Below are positions 12,934 through 24,867 of a stretch of DNA of 64,000 bases, piece by piece. Both the position numbers and the translations under genes were made by a program. The stretch covers positions 1,550,001 to 1,614,000 of the forward strand of contig CM065890.1 of NCBI GenBank assembly GCA_033439255.1, in the 5' to 3' direction. This DNA comes from Hericium rajendrae (lineage: Eukaryota; Basidiomycota; Agaricomycetes; Russulales; Hericiaceae). The notes under the pieces are model-generated. The model did no database searches and had not been told where the DNA came from. It worked only from the letters and a program-made list of their open reading frames with translations. The first letter of the stretch is position 1, and every line of letters starts with the position of its first letter.

Positions 12934-14142
12934 CTTCGTGTGAGTTCAGGGCCCGTAGACTCGCGTGGTTCGCTCGTTATGGCAGGACTTCTGGCTTTAG
13001 TGCGGGATCATCGTTTCGGTTGGGGATGGGACTAAAGACATGTGCACGTTCAGCTGGTCAGATCGAATATATGGGAGTGGCGCCGGGCGGGGAGCTACGT
13101 GAGCCCCCGACCCGACGCAGACATTTCGTATACTTAACAAAGTACGGGCCTGTGTTCCCGGTGTGAATGGGTTCGGGTGAAATGCGGAGTCCTTGCTTGG
13201 CTATGCGCACGTGTAGGTCCAAGGGCATAGCGGACATGGCATCATGGGCGAACGGGAATATTACGACAGTTGCATGACTCGTGCTGGAAGTCTTTCGATG
13301 ACTTCATCGGATCCTATCTGAAGAGACGCACAGTAAACGAAGACATCGAACCAGAACACACCTTGTCGCTGGGAGTATAGTCATTTGGGGAGTCTACAGG
13401 GGCGGAAGTCTGAATAGCTGTCTTCCAAAGATAGAATAGACGCTTGCTCGACATCTGAGCCTGAGGGTCGTCGAAGTTCAGCGATACGCAGTGCGATACC
13501 CCGCGTGATGCGGCTGCCGTATTCACCGAAGCGACATGAGAATGCCAGATGGAGAATCGAGACCGAGATCGTTAGGATACGGTGAATCAAAGACATTCAG
13601 CGTCATACGGGGATGTCGGACCGTCCACGGGATGCTGAAGTTTCGTAAGAACTTTGACATGAGCCCGGGGCGCCCTAGGATCCTAGCCTAAAATAACTGG
13701 GATCTGCTGTTGCACGGTCGAACGTAAAGACGATCTTATAGAGCGCCCTCGAGGCTATTCGAATGGAATCGATGAGCAGACCTATGTATGCCAAGGGCGT
13801 GAAAGATGAAAGAATGGACGAACGTAAATCGTCAAGCTCGAACGACGTCTGCGAAGATATTAGTCCTGGCGTCGAGCTGAAATGACGCTAGTCTGAGGGG
13901 CCGATATATAAGAGCACCTGCACTCACTGTGAGATTGATAGTTCAACAGAAAAATGTCGATTTCAGCAAGATTTTTCGATGCCGCAGCGATGAAGACGAG
14001 GACCAGGCGAACTTCCAAGAATCAAAACAGCCCTTGTGACGTGACAAACAGGTGACCGACGCGTCTCTTAACGCGTTCAACGCCGCGGCAAGTTCAGTCG
14101 CGCCACAACCATCCCCTCCTATTCGCAGGAAACCGCGACAAG
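12934..14142. other. Intergenic, upstream of condensin gene
   Basis: Contains short minus-strand open frames of unknown value (13314-13526, 13381-13596) and, toward its right end, the presumed promoter of the condensin gene including a TATA-like element. No other feature is supported. Confidence 0.4.
13905..13914 (+). promoter_or_regulatory. TATA-like element upstream of condensin gene
   Basis: The sequence TATATAAGAG lies about 230 nt before the Cnd1 start codon on the same strand. The position would fit a core promoter with a 5' leader of about 200 nt. The motif is common by chance, so this is tentative. Confidence 0.35.
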
Positions 14143-17100
14143 ATGGCCGAGTTCGACCTGCAGGAAGAGCTTCAGTCAATACAAGACCTAGAAAACTACA
14201 CAATCAACAATGAACATGATCTCTCGTCCATGGATGCGCGCGGCATCGCGGCTTTGTTAGAGCGTGCGCCTTTATTTCGTCTGACATCTGCAGAGGATAC
14301 AACTCTTCTTTGCAGAGGTGGTGGCAACGATTGCCGAATCGCACGATAACATCACCGACCCCAGCACCTTTGACATTTACCGGAGCTTCCTCAAATATGC
14401 CGATGCCCTCCCCGGCGCGCTCATGCCCAAGTTGCTCGACTCCATCCTTTCCGGTTTCAGTACAGAGGTCGACAGCACAGTCCACGACGTTGACCATGAG
14501 GACCAGCAAACATATCTCGCGCACAAGGCGCCGCTCGAAATGTATGCATTTCTGCTAAACTGGTTTGTCAGCGCCGCAGAGAAGGTCAAAGGATCGGGCG
14601 AGGATGAGGCGCCGCCGGTGCGCACGCGCCGTGGACGCGGAGGCAAGGCTGCCGCGGCGCGAGGTGCGAGGCAGCGCGGGACGGATTGGAGCTATGTGGA
14701 CCAGATCCCGGCGGTGCTGGCTGCGATTAGCAAGGCGCTCCGATTGAAGAGCAACAAGGTGTGGACGACAACTCCGGAGAGGGACACTTTTATCGGGTAA
14801 GTTACCCTGTCCAATTCCTTTTTGCCCCGACTGTGCTGAGGTCAGAACTGTCCTCAGATGCATAACTCGACCTGCATATCATATCACCGAGTCCGAGACA
14901 TACATGAAATCTAACGAGATCAAAATGGGCGCATACAAAGTCATCTGTCTCGCTGTGAAACACCATGGACATGCCCTCGCCGCGCAGATCAGCATCATGC
15001 AGTCTCTGCAGTACTACGAACATCTGTCAGAGCCCATGGCCGAATGCCTCACCGTGCTCGCAAAGGAGTTCGACCACGCCCAGCTTGGCGATGAAGTCCT
15101 CCGCGAGATCGCAGGCAAGGCTTTCAACGCACAGGACACGAAGGGACCTCGCGCATTCTCGCGCTTCCTGGTTAAGTATGCCGAATGCGTTCCGCGGGCC
15201 ATATTGAAGCAAATCAGCTTGCTGCTCGCGCACTTAGACTCCGAGGTGCGTGAACTATCACTTTCATCTTTTGAATTAAGATGACATAAATAAAATACAC
15301 GCATATAGTCTTACCCTATGCGCATGGCCCTCGTCGAAGTGCTCGGCACACTAATCCGCGAGCTCGCGATATCCGCCGACATCACGACCGATGCCGCGCA
15401 GACGCAGAAGCAGCTCGTCAACCTATATGATCTGCTCCTGTCGCGCACGCTCGACCTCAACTCGTACGTGCGCACGAAGGTCTTCCAGGTGCTCGGGCGC
15501 CTCTGCGACCTGCCTGTCAAGTTCCCAAAGCAGCGCCTTTCTATGACGCGTGCCGCCGTCGCGGCGCTCGAGGACAAGAGCTCGGGTGTGCGGAAGGCCG
15601 CTGTGGGCTTGCTGGTGCGATTGACGGTCACACATCCATATGGACTTATGCATGGAGGTTTATTGGGCTTGCGCGAGTGGGAGGAGAGGTATAGGACCGT
15701 TTCAGAGGACTTGGCGAAGGTTGAGAAGAAGTTAGGCGTTGGCATGGGCGGGGAGGAGGCGGAAGAAGGTGAGAAAGATGGCGAAGAGGAGGAGGACGAA
15801 GAAGCTGAGGGGGAGGAAGAGGATGCAGAGGAAGGAGAAGGTCGAAAGAAGGGAAAGAAGCGGTAAGTGCAGAATGGATGTTCTATCTTCGTTCATGCTC
15901 ATCCTCCGCCTCAGCTCGAAAAGAAGGCGTCAAGGCTCCGATGAAGAAATGGACATCGATGAAGAAGGCTCCGATGCCGAAGCTGACGAAGAGGAGGAGG
16001 AGGCCGGCGAGGAGGCCGAAGCAAGTCAATTTGCGGACGAAGACGTCGAGATGGCTGACGGAGATGGCGAACAACGTCCCAGGAAGAAGTCCAAGACCAA
16101 GAAGAAACGCAAATCCGGTGCTGACGCCCAGCAGCCTCTCAATCTCGCTGAGCTCACCGACGAACAAGCCGCCTTGGCAGCACTTGAGTCAAATCAGATG
16201 TTACATCTCAAGCTGCGCAAGCGATATTACGCAGAAGGCTTGAACTTCATCCGGCAGATTGAAGGTGCGATGGAGATTATTGGACAGCTCTTGGGATCTA
16301 CCAGCAAGGCGGAGGTGTTGGAGGCCATGGAATTCTTCCGAGTAACCCATGAATATCAGTTTGACAGTGCGGAGGTGTGTCTATTTGTTGTCTAGAGCAG
16401 GTAGTTTTGACGTTGACTGCTCCATGGACAGGCTGGCATAAAGAAGATGCTGCATCTATATGGTCGAAGGATAACAACGCCATGTCAGAAGATGGCAAGG
16501 AACTCAAAGGTGTCCGGTCACGACTACTGGAATGCTATCGCAGCCTATACTTTGATGCCCTCCCAGACATGGAGCCAAAGCAGCAGGTCAATCGCATCGC
16601 AAAGAATATGATTGAGTGAGTCTATTCTGACAATACTTGATCTGCACGGGGCTTGATGACTTGCAGGTTAACATATGGTGCGACTCTCGCTGAACTCACG
16701 AGTCTTGAAGAAATGATGCGCTACATGATGGACGATGGGCAGATTCATGGAGATGTCATCGGCAAACTTTGGCAAGTCTACAGTACGTCCATCTCGGCTG
16801 TTCAGAACCCTTCACATATGAATAAACAATTATAGGCTCGGACAGACCACTCCCGAAGCAGCAGAGAAGGGGTGCAATCATCATTTTAGGCATGTTGGCA
16901 CTAGCGCGGAGAAGTGTCGTAGCCGATAGGGTCGAAACATTGCTGAAGATCGGACTGGGCCCTCTCGGCAAGGTAAGATTGCTCTGCTTGCACTGGGGCA
17001 CTTAGGCTTACTCGTCCTCCTCGAAATCCAGTCGGACCTTACCCTGGCAAAATACACCTGTGTCGCTTTACAGCGGTTCAATGGCAGCGCCAAGAAGATC

Positions 17101-19114
17101 AAAGGCTCGCTACTCGACACGACTGTCCGCATCGAGATGGGAAATTCCATCTTTCGCAAATTGCAAGACGCCATCGAGCACCCGTGCCGATCGCGCGACT
17201 GGTTCGGGTTTGCTGAACAGGTCATCAACACGGTGTATGCGCTCGCCGAGCATCCAGACGAGCTCAGCGATACCATAATCAAGAACCTTACGAAACGAGC
17301 ATTCACGCATCATCCTCCACCGCCACCTGCGGAAGACGTGGACGTTGAGAAACCGGGGGGCGAAGAGGATGCGATGGACGAAGACGAACCAGCGAGGGAG
17401 CGCTCGAACTCAGATTCTCAGAAGGGGATTTCGCAGTCGCAGGGCTCCGCGCCGGCTGGCCCGGCAAAGGATGCTGGAGACGCCTTCGAATTGAGCCAGC
17501 TGCTGTTTGTGGTAGGCCATGTCGCGATTAAGCATATCGTCTACCTAGAGCTCGTCGAGAGAGAATGGAAGAGGCAAAAGCATGAGAAGGAAACAGGTCG
17601 GTCACTATCTCTGGCCAGACTGTCTTCCATTCCATTCTTACCTACCGTTTGTACTAACAGCGGAGAAACTGGCGATGAACCAAGGTGGTACACCAAAGTC
17701 GAAAGATGGCGAGGAGCTGGATCAAGTCGCTGGCAACGCGGAGGATGAGATCGGAGATCGTATAGCCAGCGTTAGGGAGACGGAGTTGCTCTACGGAGAC
17801 CAGTCCCTGCTCCAGCTCTTTGGCCCAATGCTCGTGCAGATTTGTGGAAGCCCGCATAAGTTCAAGGTAAGCTTTACTAGAGCCCCGCCATCCGACCTAC
17901 TAACTCATCTGCCGCTAAAGAACCGGACACTACGTGCGGCCGCTACGCTCTCCTTCAGCAAATTCCTCTGTGTGAGCTCCAAGTTCTGCGACGATCATCA
18001 TCGCCTGCTCTTCAAGATTCTCGAGACGTCGAAAGACGCGAACATCCGGAGCAACATCGTCATTGCGCTCGGCGACGTCGCTGTCTCTTTCAGCAGTATC
18101 ATCGACGAGAACAGCAACGAGCTGTACAAGGGTCTCTCTGACGGGGACTTGGTCGTGAAGAAGAACACGCTCATGGTGCTGACGCATTTGATTCTGAACG
18201 GCATGGTCAAGGTCAAGGGTCAGCTTGGAGAGATGGCGAAGTGTCTGGAAGATGAAGAGCCGAGGATCGCAGATCTTGCGAAATTGTTCTTCATGGAGCT
18301 GTCGACGAAGGACAACGCGATCTACAACAATCTGCCGGATGGTGGGTCTTGATTCTTTCCAAGTGCAACGTATTAGTTTGATTGATTTTTTGTGATAGTG
18401 ATCAGCCACCTGTCCGTCGGTGACCACGCTGTTGATGAAGAAACCTTCCAGAGCACTATGAAGTACATCTTCACGTTCATCGAAAAGGCATGCAATCTCT
18501 TTGTTTTCCTTCTTACTGCTTACACCTCCATGTAGGAGAAACAAGCCGAAAGCATCGTCGAAAGGCTCTGCCAGCGCTTCCGGCTCTCGGAAGACCCGCG
18601 TCAAGTGGCGGGATATTGCGTTCTGCCTGTCCCTCCTGCCATTCAAGTCCGAACGGTCGGTCAAGAAACTGATCGAGGGCCTGCAGTTCTACCGGGACAA
18701 ATTGCACGAGGAGACGGTGTATAACCGTTTCCAGGAGATTCTTGCCAAGGTGTGTGACGTATCAGGTGTTTCCGTATTCGTTGCTCAATACAGGGACAAC
18801 CGCAGGCCCGGTCAAACAAGTCGGCAAGTAAGCCTGATACGGAGCTCAATGAGTTCGAGAAGGTGGGTCATGTTCATATGGGTCGAGGCTCGTTGCTTAT
18901 TGTTTCAGATCTTGGACGAGCATCGTCGGCAAGGTGCAGAGGACCAAGCCTTTGAGAAGCGTGTCGAAGGGAAGAAGGCCGCTGCCAAGAAACGCGCGAC
19001 GAGAAGGAGTTAGAAATCTGCCTCCATCCCTCTGGCATTTATATGGCTAACAATCCTTTTGAATTTCCAGCGGCACGCAAGAAGGCACCAGTAGAGGAGC
19101 AAGACTCTGATTGA
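14143..19114 (+). CDS. cnd1: Condensin complex subunit 1 (Cnd1/Ycs4/CAP-D2)
   Basis: HEAT-repeat subunit of condensin, which compacts mitotic chromosomes with the Smc2-Smc4 pair in the nucleus. Exons placed early in the gene: 14143-14263, 14316-14796, 14858-15245, 15309-15862, 15915-16374, 16432-16615, then from 16667. The product begins MAEFDLQEELQS. It has the Cnd1 N-terminal region, an acidic and basic linker near 15750-16120, and the conserved core with KQQRRGAIIILGMLALARRS, LAKYTCIALQRFNGSAKK and WRDIAFCLSLLPFKSERS. The C-terminal tail is basic and probably ends at 19114 after an intron with a weak GTTAGA donor; otherwise it stops at 19013. Two single-base frame breaks occur, near 16455 (between KKMLHL and IWSKDNN) and near 18606 (between EDPRQ and WRDIAF). 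Family assignment is strong. Confidence 0.93.
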
Positions 19115-19893
19115 GCGTCGGCGCATATTTAACATGGTTTCCCCCATTGTCGTTGTTTTGGCATTCTGTCTCGTTCGGTGTATACCTATCCGTTTATGTG
19201 ATATTACCCTGCCTGTCGTTCATTTGTCTGTATCAATGTGTGTATCATTCTATCTACTATCCATGGATTATATAGACTATCGCATCCCCAAATCGGTTGT
19301 TCCATTTTCCATGAGTCCCAGAGTAATATACCAGACCATCGCCATGACCGTCTTACGGCCTAATCCGATGAACGTTTCCTTTCTTCGTACCGTGTGAGAG
19401 CAGAGCAAGAGCATGCTGAAGTTCATTCACAACATATACTCCAATCCATCTTCATACCACTTTCACGGCCCCAACAGGACTCTGCGCATCCAGCGTCATT
19501 CCATCATCACACCACGCAGTCTAAAACACAGGCCATTCTACTTACAGCCCCAACAGAAAGATGAAATGGCAGCACGAGCCGCCCAGATCGATACTAGATA
19601 CACGAAAGCGAAGCAAAACCGGAGCAAGATTCAGAAGGAGCGTGGGCGCGCTGCAGCGCATACTGTAAAATGGTAACTATACACACTGAACGACGGATTG
19701 AAGCAAGGCAGGAAACGAGCGTATTTGAATGCGGGACCGTGCGGGTATAAAATGGCTGATAAGTGGGTAGAATATGCGTACAGAACAGGGTAGAAGGGTG
19801 GATTGGGTCCGTGCTGTGAGCGTCCGAGCGCGAAGGCGAAGTAGCGAAATGAGATGCGATGGAATAAGAGAGATAAAAGATGGGGAGGGGAGA
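19115..19893. other. Convergent intergenic region
   Basis: Lies between the 3' ends of cnd1 (+) and the PIP5 kinase gene (-). It is AT-richer than the flanking exons and probably carries both 3' untranslated regions. No further gene is supported. Confidence 0.5.
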
Positions 19894-22503
19894 CTACTCG
19901 GCTTTGAAGCGTTCGGACCCGCCGCCTCCGCGCATGATGGACTTCATGAACGCAAAGAAGCGGTCCGCATACTCCGTCGGCGGCACCGGGCTGATTTTAT
20001 GCTGCAAAACCCATCAGCATCTCATCTACTCAAAACAAAAATAAAACACGCACCCGGTCCGCGCTGAGGCCCTTCCAGAAGTGCTCGATCTTCTTGAACG
20101 TGCTGTACGGCGTGAGGATGTCGATGACGCCGAGGTAGTAGATCGTGTCGAGCGGCTCGTTCTGCTCGTCCGTCGCCTGCAGCCCGCCGTCGTCCTGGTA
20201 GAAGATGAAGTGCTGCCGGTCGCCCGTGTCGACCTCGGGCAGCTGCAGCGTGTCGAGGCCGAGGCGCTTCGGGTCCGAGGCGCGCATCGCGCGGCGCATG
20301 GCGATCGCTTCGGGCGAGCTGCCGTAGCTCTTCAGCTTGCGCCGGATAACGGGCATGTCGGGCTGCACAATCAAATGGACAGTAAGCACCTGCTTGTTGT
20401 GCAAAAGGAAGGAGAAAGCGTACGCACGGAGAAAACCTTCAGCGTGTTGCGCCGGACGTTGTCCCGGTTGCCCCGCTGCATGTTGTGGATGCCGACGAGC
20501 AGGCTGTAGTCCATGACCCAAAGCTTCTTCAGGAACTCCGAGTCGCGCCGCAGCTGCTCGGTCAACAGCGCGCGCTTCTCCGGGCCCAGCTCGAGGCTCT
20601 TGCTCCGCCCTATCCAGTTCAGGTCCTTGAGCACCGCGCGGGGGTTCTCGCGCGCCTTCTCCTCGGGATACAGCCGGCCGACGGTGCTGCCCTTCAAGTC
20701 GTACGTCTCGTGGATATCCTTGTGCGGGGGGAACAGGTTGTTCATGATCACGAAGTGGATCTTGCGGCCGCGCGGGAGCTTCACGCGGTGCAGACCGTAG
20801 AAGCGGCTGAGCAGCGTGTGCGGGTTCTCCCTGACGTGCTTGTAGTACTGCGGCAGGATCGAGCGCAGGTACTTGTGCTCGCTGTGGTGGATCGTCTTGA
20901 TGATGAAGCGGTAGTCGCGCGAGAAGTAGAAGAACGAGCCCGATTTGCCCGGCGAGCCCAGCTCCGAGAGGATGTACTTCGCCGTGAGCGAGAGCAGGTA
21001 ATCTGCTGGGTCGAGATGGAACGAGTCCTCGCGCAGCTCGCGGAAGACGGAAGGCGCGTAGTCTTTGAATTTAAAGTCGTATTTGGCAGAGGGGGTCAGT
21101 TCGTTGCCGATGCTAGGGGATGAGTCAGCACGCGCCAAACACAAGAGTGCAGAACGTACATGTCAAATGAATATTTGTGACGTGCCGTGAAATCCTCATC
21201 CACCAGTGGCCGTCTGATCTTCGCTTGAGACCTCGAGACCTGAAAGGACGCGTCCACGTCCCGTCAGACCTCAACACAAGCTGACCGAATGAAAAACACT
21301 AACCGCTATCCGGATGCCCGTGAGCATGTTGTACATGAGCACATAGTTCACATGATTCTCTCCGATCAAGTTCCCCACAAGTGGACTGTTATCATCAGCT
21401 CCTTCCCTTCGCGGTGCAGTGAGCGCCGCCTCCGCCTGCTTTTGTGCCTTGACGCGTTTACTTAGACGCTCCCGCCGGATCTGCTCCGCCTGCTGCTCGA
21501 TATCGTCCTCCAGCGCGCCGTCGCCTACCGCGGCATCCCGCAACCCAAGCGTGCTCTGCCCGCGCACCGGCATGCGTGGCTTGCCGGCTGGCATGTATGG
21601 TGCCGCGGAACCTGTCGTATTGCGGCGTGACGGCCGGCTGGCATGTGCGGCTGGCGGGTGCAGCAGCCCGTCACCGACTACCCGCGAGGACTGTGAGTAC
21701 GATAGTGATGAGCGATCATCCGCGGGTGCAGACACGGAATATGCCATGGAGGTATCATCGGACGGGAAGGGGTGTGAACGCGGACCGGTTGTTGAGGTGG
21801 ATATGCGGCCAGTCGCGGAGGAGCCGGTGAAGGAGCTAGGCGGCGCGTGGCGGTGGTCTTTTGATGCGGATGGGTCAAAGGAGACTGTGGGTGCAGGAGG
21901 CGTCGATTGATACTTCACGCGATGTTCTGTGAAGTCTTCATGCGCGACACGAAAAGAAAAATGAGCGAAGGGTGAATCGACGCTGGTTCCAAACGCACCT
22001 GACTCGATCGGACTGATATGCTCCTCGCTCGCAGGCGGTGAAGGAGGTGGTGGTCCAACACTTCCTTCTGAGTGATTGTAGATTCGATCGTGGCCGTCGA
22101 CGACACACATGAGCCCCTCGCCGATCTTGTGCCTAACGGACTGAGGAGGCGCGTCGGCCTGCATCTCCACTACACCCTCCGTCACCTTGATGATGTGTAC
22201 CTCCTGCGCTCGCGCAGACCCCGTCGATGATGATTGTGAGATGATATGCAGAGGGCTGGCCGAGACTGGGCTGTCCGTGAATCGCTCTGGATCTTTTGAA
22301 CCAGACAGGTACGGGGGCTCGCGGGTGCCAGCCGACGATGCCAGATTGGGTGACGATGATGGTGACGTGTGGATCGAGGATGCGGTTATTGTCTGATACG
22401 GTAATGAGGAGTTGGAGACAAGGCTCTGCCTTTCTGAAGCTGGAGCTGGAACTGGGGAAGGGGAACGGGAGGCTGCCGTGGGGGCGAGGGTGAGTGTTGC
22501 CAT
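19894..22503 (-). CDS. MSS4: Phosphatidylinositol 4-phosphate 5-kinase (Mss4/Its3 type)
   Basis: Makes PI(4,5)P2 at the plasma membrane for actin organisation, endocytosis and signalling. Five exons resolve: 21304-22503, 21160-21239, 20428-21112, 20054-20362 and 19894-20001, giving 793 residues with no frame break. The first 400 residues are Ser/Pro-rich and disordered, ending in [20 protein letters not shown], which begins the conserved part. The kinase core shows [32 protein letters not shown], the catalytic MDYSLLVGI and the specificity-loop region [20 protein letters not shown]. The chosen start is the ATG at 22501-22503; an in-frame ATG eight codons upstream is possible. PI4P 5-kinase identity is secure; the symbol follows the yeast orthologue. 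Confidence 0.95.
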
Positions 22504-23939
22504 TGCTGTGATGGCGAGTTGGAGCAATACTTTACGGGGACAGAATGAATAGTGGGAGGTGTAAAGTAGGAGGAGACGAGATGGTGGTGGTAGGTGGAGA
22601 AGAGAGGCGGAGACGACGAGCAGAGCAACCTGGCGCTTATGTCGAGCCCGAAAGTCACTGCCGACGGCTGTCTCACCCCTCCCAACCGACTCGCCTTTCT
22701 CTCTTTCAATTCATTGCCACTTTCTTTTCCCTCAGCACATATCATCTGATATAGCACATTTGTATTGCTCAGAGGCCAAATGCCCGCACGATGAAAATTG
22801 TTTACAGCGAATAAGTCTCGAACTTTTATATTTGAATCCGCTCCGGCCTGACGTGAACACCGCCATCACATCATGTTGCTCACTTGTTCCAAGACCACCT
22901 CTGCATCAGTTGATCAATATACACCAGCGCGATGACATCAAGTAAAAGGTCGGAGGCTCCGTTCAAGCCATGTACTTACAGTGTACTTACATCCACACGG
23001 TCGTCCCGGCACGAGTCTTGCCATTCAACCCGAGACTTTTGCGTGCCGAGACCACCCAGTCCGAAGTCCAACGCCTCTCGGAGTCAGAAGGGAAGTACCA
23101 CGATGCCAATTGGCCGATCCGTTGTAGATTTTCGGCTCGGTCGGACTCTCGTGTCGCCGACATGCTGGGACGAGTGGGAACCGGGACTCATCGGGGAGCC
23201 AATGGCCATCCTCGGCACAGCAATGACGCATCGTTCAGTACCGCAGCGGTTTTGTCGCGATCCTCTTCTCATCAACGGAGTTCACGGGGCCCCGTCCGTT
23301 GATATTGACTGACACGTTGTGTGTCCACCACGGCTCCCGGGGTGAGAGTAATACTGCGCATCGTGGAAAGAACGCCTACCAGGACAGCGGTGGACTCATT
23401 CGTTGTTTTCGGTATGGTAAGATTCAGGACTGAAAGACAAAAAGTGGCATCTGCGAAGGGGCTGTTGAATACAGCGGCACTGCAAGTCTGCAATAGAGCA
23501 AGTAAGAAACAGTGTATCGGTACATGCATCAGCTGCCACAAAGTAGAATCGCTAGGACGTTCCATGCACAGACCTAATAGTAGTAGGCGGCGGAGCACGT
23601 CCATCCATCCACTGTGTATAAATCTAAAAAAAAATTGAACACGCACATAAGAGCCAAAGAAGCCGGAGCATGCGATGAATGGATCACAGCGACGAGAGAG
23701 CAGTACTTATCGAACGGCGAAGATGAAAACTGGACGGCCGTTTGTCGAGCTCGGAGTCGGAGGCGAAACTCAGGCCTCAGGCTGCTCACTGGCAGTGGCT
23801 GCTCCCAACGAAATTCAGCCGTCGGCAAGTCACGTGCGTGCGCGTCCGTCACATCCTGTCATGTCACCTTCTGCCTCTCTCAGCAGCCTCGGATTCGCTA
23901 ACTTTCACCGGATCCACCACCAGGACCTACCCGTTCACC
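22504..23939. other. Divergent promoter region of PIP5 kinase and RPB10
   Basis: About 1.4 kb between two divergently transcribed housekeeping genes. Open frames such as 22932-23312 and 23742-24356 on + lack family motifs, and the latter only overlaps the RPB10 exons. CT-rich and AG-rich tracts are present. No separate gene is supported. Confidence 0.5.
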
Positions 23940-24356
23940 ATGGTCTGTATACCAGCTTCTGCTCGTAGGATATGCACTCATTTTATCCTGCAGATTATTC
24001 CAGTACGCTGCTTCTCGTGCGGAAAAGTCATTGGTGACAAATGGAATGCGTACCTCGAGCTGCTCTCGCGGGACATGAGCGAAGGGTGCGTCTTTACCAT
24101 CTTGCTCCTTTATGCAATCTCTTATCGTCTTGTCGTACCTCTTCATAGTGATGCGCTCGACGAGCTGCAGCTGAAGCGATACTGCTGCCGCCGCATGGTC
24201 CTCACACATGTTGACCTTATCGAAAAGCTCCTGCACTACAATCGTGAGTCCCCGTCTTCTTTTAGTTGCTCTTACCTTTCTGACACGATGGGTTTCATAG
24301 CGATGGAGCGCTCGAAGGAGAGGAGAGAGGCGATCTTGAACAGCACGATGTCATAG
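23940..24356 (+). CDS. rpb10: DNA-directed RNA polymerases I, II and III subunit Rpb10 (ABC5)
   Basis: Small zinc-binding subunit shared by all three nuclear RNA polymerases. Four exons: 23940-23942 (the ATG alone), 23994-24085, 24149-24243 and 24301-24356, with introns of 51, 63 and 57 nt, giving 81 residues. The product begins [18 protein letters not shown], holding the first zinc CxxC, and contains [18 protein letters not shown] with the second Cys pair. These are the hallmark motifs of the family. Yeast Rpb10 has 70 residues and ends just after the NPLE segment; here a Lys/Arg-rich tail of about 12 further residues follows NPMERS. All splice sites are GT-AG. Confidence 0.96.
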   Translation: MVCIPASARRICTHFILQIIPVRCFSCGKVIGDKWNAYLELLSRDMSEGCVFTILLLYAISYRLVVPLHSDALDELQLKRYCCRRMVLTHVDLIEKLLHYNRESPSSFSCSYLSDTMGFIAMERSKERREAILNSTMS

Positions 24357-24867
24357 TGGATGGGCTGTATTGCGTTACGGTGGATTCAGTGTACGTTTTG
24401 TGTTCGGGGAGACCAAGAGTCTCTCGACTATCTGATTTTCCTTTATCTGTATCTCCATTGACGAGTGTCAGGGGCGATACAGCCTTCTAGCTGTTTGAAG
24501 ATCTACACCAATTTGCGGTGAGTCTGTGAGTTCATAGGAATGACCCTGACGGTTTTATGACATCGCCAAGTGCAGGAATCGTAGCTTAGATATGACCTTG
24601 GTCAGGAATTAATGTAAGTGGCCTTTTGTTCTCCTGCGCTGGTGTGCAAAGACCTCGTAGACATTGCCGGACTTCTTGCCCAGCAAGCATACGCAGCTAT
24701 ACCTTCTTTCTTTGCAAGCGAGCCTTTCTCGGAGGCCTTACATATCATTCACCAGTTTTCAAATTAGACTCACAAATGCATGAATCATATCCATACGGCA
24801 CATAAAAACAGATAAATACAATCGCAGATGGTGCTTCCATCCAGTTCGCATATGCACGTGAGTACGT
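24357..24867. other. Convergent intergenic region
   Basis: Lies between the stop codons of RPB10 (+) and separase (-). AT-rich, with no open frame of note; presumably two 3' untranslated regions back to back. Confidence 0.5.

Noticed and set aside
20081-21123. Plus-strand open frames opposite the PIP5 kinase
   Set aside because: Antisense shadows produced by GC3 bias; the minus strand has all catalytic motifs and introns.
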